Shown here: piece after piece, positions 14,908 to 18,984 of the stretch
Numbering within the stretch: the first letter of the stretch is position 1
How the letters are laid out: every line of letters starts with the position of its first letter
Assembly (NCBI GenBank): GCA_036823255.1
Contig: DAISGC010000078.1
Coordinates: forward strand, 1 to 18,984
Direction of reading: 5' to 3'
Length of the DNA: 18,984 nucleotides
From: UBA4658 sp002405485
GTDB lineage: Bacteria > Planctomycetota > Phycisphaerae > Phycisphaerales > UBA1924
Program-made: the position numbers and the translations under genes
Notes under the pieces: generated by a model
The model's input: only the letters and a program-made list of their open reading frames with translations
What the model was told of the DNA's origin: nothing
Databases searched by the model: none

Positions 14908-15416
14908 AACTGCGAGTCACGGTCGAGGGCAAGGCGTACGACGTCGTGGTGGACGTGCTCGAGGACGACCCGGTCGCGCCCAGCGCGGCCGCTTCTGGGA
15001 TGAGTGGGCGTGCGCGGGCGCTCGGCGGACGGGCGGCCATGCCGATCGCCGAGCGGGAAACCGCCGCACGTGCGGAGAGCAACGGCACGCTGAAGGGAGC
15101 GGAGCGATCGGGCGCGGAGCGACCAGGGGCGGAGAAGAGCGATCCGGGAGTTGTCGTGGACATCTCGCTCTCGATCGCCGGGACGATCACGTCGGTTCGA
15201 GCCAAGGTCGGGGATGCGGTTCGACCGCACGAGGCGATCATGGCGTTTGCGGCGTCGAGCGCGCTCACGGGTGGAGGGGCGACGGGGAACGGGCTGGTGG
15301 GAGCCGTGCACGTGCCGTCGGCGGGAGTGATCACCGAGGTGCTGGTGCGCCAGGGCGACACGATCACGCCGAATCAGGTGCTGGCGCGGATGCGGGTGCG
15401 GAAGCCGGCGGGCTGA
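14904..15416 (+). CDS. Biotin carrier (1.3S)-like protein lacking the biotinyl lysine
   Basis: 170 aa. The N-terminus MKLRVTVEGKAYDVVVDV is almost the same as that of the Propionibacterium transcarboxylase 1.3S biotin carrier as I recall it, followed by an Ala/Gly/Glu-rich linker (about 23-83) and a C-terminal biotinyl/lipoyl-type domain (about 84-166): IAGTITSVRAKVGDAVRPHE, then AIMAF, and VPSAGVITEVLVRQGDTI. The hairpin that should carry EAMKM reads AASSA (116-120), so the biotin-accepting Lys is Ser119. The flanking Met residues are also gone, and about 11 extra residues rich in Gly (LTGGGATGNGLVGA, 121-134) follow. Neither other forward frame restores EAMKM, so a simple frameshift is not the cause. 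The domain ends are intact, which argues against a decaying pseudogene. Possible roles: structural subunit, or a carrier-domain mimic; a true biotin carrier is excluded unless another Lys is used. Confidence 0.82.
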   Translation: MKLRVTVEGKAYDVVVDVLEDDPVAPSAAASGMSGRARALGGRAAMPIAERETAARAESNGTLKGAERSGAERPGAEKSDPGVVVDISLSIAGTITSVRAKVGDAVRPHEAIMAFAASSALTGGGATGNGLVGAVHVPSAGVITEVLVRQGDTITPNQVLARMRVRKPAG

Positions 15417-15417
15417 G

Positions 15418-15448
15418 GGCCGACCAGGGGACCGGCCCAGGGTCGGCC
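15418..15448. terminator. Hairpin between the convergent carrier and membrane genes
   Basis: A perfect 8-bp stem, GGCCGACC (15418-15425) with GGTCGGCC (15441-15448), encloses a nested GGG/CCC pair, 2 nt after the carrier stop. It lies between two convergent genes and could end transcription from either side. There is no T-tract on either strand, so it may be a barrier or 3'-end stabiliser rather than a classical intrinsic terminator. Confidence 0.45.
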
Positions 15449-15462
15449 GAGAAGACGGGCAT

Positions 15463-15480
15463 GCGGTTCAAGACCGCTTT
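15463..15480 (+). terminator. Second small hairpin with short T-run
   Basis: GCGGT (15463-15467), loop TCAAG, ACCGC (15473-15477), then TTT. It overlaps the last codons of the opposite-strand membrane-protein gene. A five-pair stem and three T make it a weak terminator for the plus-strand operon, perhaps a backup to the hairpin just before it. Confidence 0.3.
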
Positions 15481-16373
15481 GCTTGCGGCTGATCAAGCGA
15501 GGGCTGGGCGTCGTCGGCGAGCTTGGCGGCGAGGATCGCCGAGATGTCCTCGCCGAGCTGACGGACGGCTTCGAGTTCCTCCGGGGCGAGTTGGAGGGTC
15601 GGGCCGACGCGCGTGGTGCTCTCGGTGGCCTTGCCTTTTTTGTCGGTCGTGACGAGGGCGTGCTCGAGGTCGAGGTAGTTTGAGGCCTGGCAGCTCGGGC
15701 ATGTGCGGACGCGGTATCGGAGCTGGCTTCGCACGTGATCGATCTCACTGAGTGGCGGGGAGAGGATCTCTTCGAGACTTCCGGAACGCATGCGTTCGAC
15801 GGTGGCGGCGCTGCGCCCCGGGGCGGAGAAGGTGAGTGGCGAACGCAGCGCCCATCGTTCGCAGGACTCACAGAAGGGCTCGCTGGTCTGCTTTCGGGCG
15901 AGCAGGGCGGAGCCGATGAGCACCATGAGGGCTTCGGCGGTCCAGCAGATCCAGACGAGCGAGCCGACGATGTGCATGCCGCGACCGAAGGAGGAGCCCC
16001 GGCCGACGCGCCAGCCGGTCTTCACGCGCCAATCGAGGTATTGCATGAAGGTTGGGCGGGTTGGCAAGTTGCGGATGGAGAGTTCGAACACGACGTAGTG
16101 GGAGAGGGCGATCGCGACGGCTCCCGCGAGCACGCCGTAGAAGATGGCGAAGGCGGGGCTTCGGCACTTGCCGACGCGGAGGACGATCTGTGCGGCCCAG
16201 CCCGAGGCGAAGACGAAGCCGATGACGAGAGCGGCATCGATGATCATGACGGGGATGAAGTGCATCGCGACGCCGTAGACAGCCCCGAGCAGGCCGGCGC
16301 TTGCGAGCATGGGGATGAGCAGGAGGAAGGTGTTGGAGCCGACTCTGCCGGAGGGTGAGTAGGGCGTGGGCAT
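15468..16373 (-). CDS. Four-helix membrane protein with two CxxC pairs
   Basis: 301 aa, family not recognised. Predicted helices at about residues 14-37, 39-65, 74-97 and 134-158; then a soluble C-terminal part with CESC (168-171) and CPSC (225-228), spaced like the two knuckles of a zinc-ribbon-type or rubredoxin-like metal site, followed by SNYLDLEHALVTTDKKGKAT. The pattern CxSCxxxNYLDLE resembles planctomycete proteins that read a metal-bound knuckle next to a membrane domain; their role is unknown to me. The last 45 residues are charged and Gln/Ala-rich. Start ATG has AAGGTG 4 nt upstream on this strand. The 116 bases between it and aroA are divergent promoter space containing a purine-rich stretch at 16407-16430 and no further gene. 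Confidence 0.75.
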   Translation of the reverse strand: MPTPYSPSGRVGSNTFLLLIPMLASAGLLGAVYGVAMHFIPVMIIDAALVIGFVFASGWAAQIVLRVGKCRSPAFAIFYGVLAGAVAIALSHYVVFELSIRNLPTRPTFMQYLDWRVKTGWRVGRGSSFGRGMHIVGSLVWICWTAEALMVLIGSALLARKQTSEPFCESCERWALRSPLTFSAPGRSAATVERMRSGSLEEILSPPLSEIDHVRSQLRYRVRTCPSCQASNYLDLEHALVTTDKKGKATESTTRVGPTLQLAPEELEAVRQLGEDISAILAAKLADDAQPSLDQPQAKRS

Positions 16374-16477
16374 GGTTCACCTTGATGCAGCGTATCAGAG
16401 GGCGCAAGGAGGAGAAGGAGGAGTGGGGGAGCGATGGGGATTGCCTGATCGGAGGGTGAAGGCGTGGAGGTTGGGCG

Positions 16478-16483
16478 TACACT
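16478..16483 (+). promoter_or_regulatory. Candidate -10 box (TACACT) of aroA, leaderless
   Basis: TACACT ends 6 nt before the GTG start at 16490, the same hexamer and distance as at murD. No Shine-Dalgarno lies in CGGGGC between them, and a stop codon in frame at 16457 limits the start to this region. No convincing -35 is visible. Confidence 0.4.
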
Positions 16484-16489
16484 CGGGGC

Positions 16490-17944
16490 GTGTCCGGACC
16501 TTTGTGGGATGTACCGCTTGCCGAGTTGCCCGACCCGCTGGAGATGCGGGTGGTGGAGGGCGTGTTCGACGTGGAGGTTCGGCCGCCGGGCTCCAAGAGC
16601 ATCACGAACCGCGCGATCCTGCTGGCGTCGCTGGCGAGCGGGGAGAGCGTTCTGCGGGGCGCGCTGACGGACGCGGATGATGCGCAGGTGATGCTGTCGG
16701 CGGTCGGCCGGCTTGGTGCGAAGGTTGCGCAGACGGGGGATGAGGCGCGGATCGTTGGGGTGGGCGGGCGATGGGCGCTGGATCGCGGGGAGCGGGCGGT
16801 GCTGGATCTGCACAACGCGGGGACGGCGACGCGATTTCTTTCGGCGGCGGCGATGCTCGCGCCGGAAGGAACAACGATCGTCATCGATGGCGATGCGCGG
16901 ATGCGGCAGCGGCCGATCGGCGAGCTGGTGGATGCGCTGCGGGCCCTGGGTGTGGACGCGCGGACGACGGGGAGTCCCGGGTGTCCGCCGGTGGAGGTGC
17001 GCGGCATGATGGGCGGATCGCCCGAGGCCGCGGGTGATGGTCAGATGGATGTCCGGTTCGGGATGACCTCGTCGAGCCAGTTCATCTCCGCGGTGCTGCT
17101 GGCGGCGCCGTTCGTGCCCGGAGGGATGGTGGTGCGGCTGCCGGAGTCGCCGACGAGCGCGTCGTACATCGACATGACGCTGCGCGTGCTGGCGGCGGCG
17201 GGGTATGACGGCGCAACCTCGCGGGCGGACGTCCAGGGCGAACGCGTCATCGAGATGGCGCCAAGGCCGCTGCGGGGCTTTGCGATGGAGATCGAGCCGG
17301 ACGCGTCGGGCGCGACGTACATGGAGGCGGCGGCGGCGATCGTGCCGGGCGCTCGCGCGGTGATTCGCGGGCTGGATCTGCACCCCAGCAGGCCGCCGCT
17401 GCAGGGAGACACGCGATTTGTCGGGGTGCTCAGCAGCGCGGGCGCGGCGGTGCAGCGGCTGAACCGGGCGCTCGGCGTGATCGGTCCAACGCGGCTTGTG
17501 CCGATCGACGTGGATCTGGCCGACATGCCGGACACGGCGATGACGGCGGCGGTGGTGGCGTGCTTTGCTGAGCCCACGGTGGTGAACCCGAGGGCCCGCA
17601 GCGTGCTGCACGGGCTGCGGACGCTGCGCGTGAAGGAGACCGACCGCCTGTCGGCGCTGAAGGCCGAGTTATCCAAGATCGGGGCACGGGTGGAGATCGT
17701 GAGCGAGCAGTGGAGAGGTCAGGCAGACGAGGCGCTGGTCATCGAACCGCCGACGGCCGAGGCGATGCGCGCCGCGGACGCTCCGCGGGTGGAGTTTGAG
17801 ACCTATCACGACCATCGAATGGCGATGGCGCTGTCGCTGGTCGGGCTTCGCCGACGGAACGTCTGGATCCGCGATCCCGGGTGCGTGGCCAAGACATACG
17901 CGGGGTACTGGCGAGATCTGGCGCGAGTGCATGGGCCGGCGTGA
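16490..17944 (+). CDS. aroA: 3-phosphoshikimate 1-carboxyvinyltransferase (EPSP synthase)
   Basis: 484 aa; joins shikimate-3-phosphate and phosphoenolpyruvate in chorismate synthesis. Motifs against E. coli AroA: PPGSKSITNRA with Lys36 (K22), LHNAGTATRF at 107-116 (the loop around G96-P101, with Phe116 in place of the E. coli Pro), DGDARMRQRPIG, SSQFISAVLLAAP, EPDASGATY, DLADMPDTAMT with Asp348 (catalytic D313), RVKETDRLSALK with Glu383 (E341), and YHDHRMAMALSL with His442 and Arg443. All catalytic positions are kept. The protein is about 55 residues longer than the E. coli one, partly from an N-terminal lead of about 25 residues before the first conserved strand. GTG 16490 is the first start after an in-frame stop at 16457; a TTG at 16502 is an alternative. 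It converges with the next gene, with 8 bases between stops. Confidence 0.95.
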   Translation: MSGPLWDVPLAELPDPLEMRVVEGVFDVEVRPPGSKSITNRAILLASLASGESVLRGALTDADDAQVMLSAVGRLGAKVAQTGDEARIVGVGGRWALDRGERAVLDLHNAGTATRFLSAAAMLAPEGTTIVIDGDARMRQRPIGELVDALRALGVDARTTGSPGCPPVEVRGMMGGSPEAAGDGQMDVRFGMTSSSQFISAVLLAAPFVPGGMVVRLPESPTSASYIDMTLRVLAAAGYDGATSRADVQGERVIEMAPRPLRGFAMEIEPDASGATYMEAAAAIVPGARAVIRGLDLHPSRPPLQGDTRFVGVLSSAGAAVQRLNRALGVIGPTRLVPIDVDLADMPDTAMTAAVVACFAEPTVVNPRARSVLHGLRTLRVKETDRLSALKAELSKIGARVEIVSEQWRGQADEALVIEPPTAEAMRAADAPRVEFETYHDHRMAMALSLVGLRRRNVWIRDPGCVAKTYAGYWRDLARVHGPA

Positions 17945-17952
17945 GCCGATGT

Positions 17953-18984
17953 TCACCCGCGGAGGACGCGCCAGATGGCGCCAAGGAGCAGGATGAGGAT
18001 CGGCAGGCCGCCGATGAGCCCCCAGCGAAACGCCGTCTGGGCCTGTGCCGAGAGCGGGGGGATGCGTGCGACGGCCTGGGCCTGTGCGCTCTGCGTGATG
18101 GCGTGGTTCTGCCCGCCGAGCCATGCCACGCCGGCCTCGAGGAGTTCCATGTTGCCGGGGTAAGCGGGGACGGAGCGGCCTTCGACGATGTTCTCCTTGC
18201 CGATGACGTCGCCGGCCATCCATCTGTTGCACCCGACGACGGCAATGCGTTGCGGGACGCCGGCGAGTTGTCGCTCAATGGCGACGACCAGAGCCCACGG
18301 GCCGGCGGAGTCGTCGAGCGAACTGCCGGGCGACGGAGGGTTGATGAGCAGGGCCTGCTGGGCGGCCGGGGTTTGCAGGAAGGCGATGAACTCGGCCTCG
18401 GCCCAGACGCTGCCCCCGGCGTTGTCGACGGTGACGATGGGTGTGATCGAGACCCCGGCGGGAGTGTTGCCGGCAAGTCGCACGGGCAGAGCCCACGGGA
18501 GGTAGAGCGTGAGGCCGCGAACGGCTCGGCTGACGGGGTGCTCGCCGCGAGGATCGGTGATGAAGAGGTCCGGGGAGACGACGCGACCGCGGGGGCCCAT
18601 GAGTTGGCGGAGCAGCGGCCGACCGGTATCGACGTTGACGCCCAACGGCGAGAGGAAGTCGACCATGGGATCACGCTGGCCCGTGCCCGGGAGCGTGGAA
18701 GGGACGGCGCAGACGAGGACATTTCGGCCGCGATCGACGAGCAGCTTGCCGGCCTCGGCGAGCTTGGCGAATCGAGCGGCGTCGTCAGATCCGCCCGGGG
18801 CCATTGAGATCAGCACGTAGACGACCGGTCGCTTGCCGCCGGGGTCCAGACGCGCGAGCGACGGGGGCTCTGCGTCGAGCCCCGCGGCCCACTCGGCGGC
18901 GTAGACGCAGCGGAGCCGGCGGAGCTCGACGACCGGGGCAACAGGAGTGAAATACGGGGCGCTGCGCACGATGCGACCGAGGGC
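17953..18984 (-). CDS. GldG-like ABC-transport auxiliary protein, C-terminal part
   Basis: Runs off the right edge: the frame stays open past a GTG at 18969 (ALGRIV precedes it), so the 5' end is missing and about 344 codons are visible. The region resembles the ABC_transp_aux/GldG type: VYVLISMAPGG, a helix AKLAEAGKLLVDRGRNVLV with a following PMVDFLSPLGVNVDTG (the hallmark of that family is a sugar-binding-like domain that names the end of an auxiliary or gliding ABC system), QRIAVVGCNRWMAGDVIG, and GNMELLEAGVAWLGGQ near the end. A single C-terminal membrane helix (FRWGLIGGLPILILLLGAIW) with a basic end anchors it. Upstream neighbours, probably ABC ATPase and permease genes, would lie beyond the window. 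Substrate unknown. Confidence 0.7.
   Translation of the reverse strand, partial: ALGRIVRSAPYFTPVAPVVELRRLRCVYAAEWAAGLDAEPPSLARLDPGGKRPVVYVLISMAPGGSDDAARFAKLAEAGKLLVDRGRNVLVCAVPSTLPGTGQRDPMVDFLSPLGVNVDTGRPLLRQLMGPRGRVVSPDLFITDPRGEHPVSRAVRGLTLYLPWALPVRLAGNTPAGVSITPIVTVDNAGGSVWAEAEFIAFLQTPAAQQALLINPPSPGSSLDDSAGPWALVVAIERQLAGVPQRIAVVGCNRWMAGDVIGKENIVEGRSVPAYPGNMELLEAGVAWLGGQNHAITQSAQAQAVARIPPLSAQAQTAFRWGLIGGLPILILLLGAIWRVLRG

Noticed and set aside
15200..15340. A frameshift hiding the EAMKM biotin site in the carrier-like gene
   Set aside because: I read the other two forward frames over the hairpin; neither encodes EAMKM or a similar Lys motif, and the original frame is conserved on both sides of the gap.
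16407..16448. Purine-rich stretch followed by a four-codon frame (ATG GGG ATT GCC TGA) before aroA
   Set aside because: GGAGG repeats and a tiny frame arise easily in this composition; nothing supports a leader peptide linked to aroA.

Overview
This is a high-GC, gene-dense bacterial segment of central metabolism with no phage, IS, CRISPR or RNA gene that I can see. The gene set and protein style suggest a planctomycete, perhaps of the Phycisphaerae: a YdjY-like protein, a GldG-like ABC auxiliary protein, and G/A/R-rich tails on core enzymes. That placement is an inference, not a measurement. The window opens with a 49-nt run of C, which looks like a sequencing or assembly artefact at a contig edge.

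Layout. 49-2062: the 3' end of an arginine N-succinyltransferase gene (astA) followed by astD, i.e. part of the arginine succinyltransferase (AST) catabolic pathway. 2186-3986: folE2 (GTP cyclohydrolase IB) facing a pteridine-reductase-like SDR gene, both probably in pterin/folate metabolism. The SDR gene is preceded, and probably translationally coupled to, a small single-pass membrane protein gene with a proline-rich tail (3999-4460, minus strand). 4512-6814: murD and a YdjY-like gene, reading away from that pair.

6914-15416 is the heart of the window: a methylmalonyl-CoA/propionyl-CoA cluster on one strand. In order it encodes the mutase small subunit (mutA), the mutase large B12-binding subunit (mutB), the G-protein chaperone MeaB, methylmalonyl-CoA epimerase (mce), a 12S/MmdA-type carboxyltransferase, a small OadG-tail-like protein, and a protein resembling the 1.3S biotin carrier. 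Several junctions are 4-nt ATGA overlaps. The genes would interconvert succinyl-CoA and (R)-methylmalonyl-CoA, epimerise to the (S) form, and move the carboxyl group to or from propionyl-CoA. The striking point is that the carrier-like protein has lost the biotinylation motif: EAMKM is replaced by AASSA, with a short Gly-rich insertion beside it. No biotin carboxylase or Na+-pump subunit lies in the window. This altered carrier is the best candidate here for undescribed biology.

15468-18984: a four-helix membrane protein with two CxxC pairs (minus), aroA (plus), and the C-terminal part of a GldG-like protein (minus, running off the window). Several genes (murD, aroA, mce, possibly folE2) have a TANNNT hexamer 6-9 nt before the start codon and no Shine-Dalgarno sequence, which suggests leaderless transcripts.
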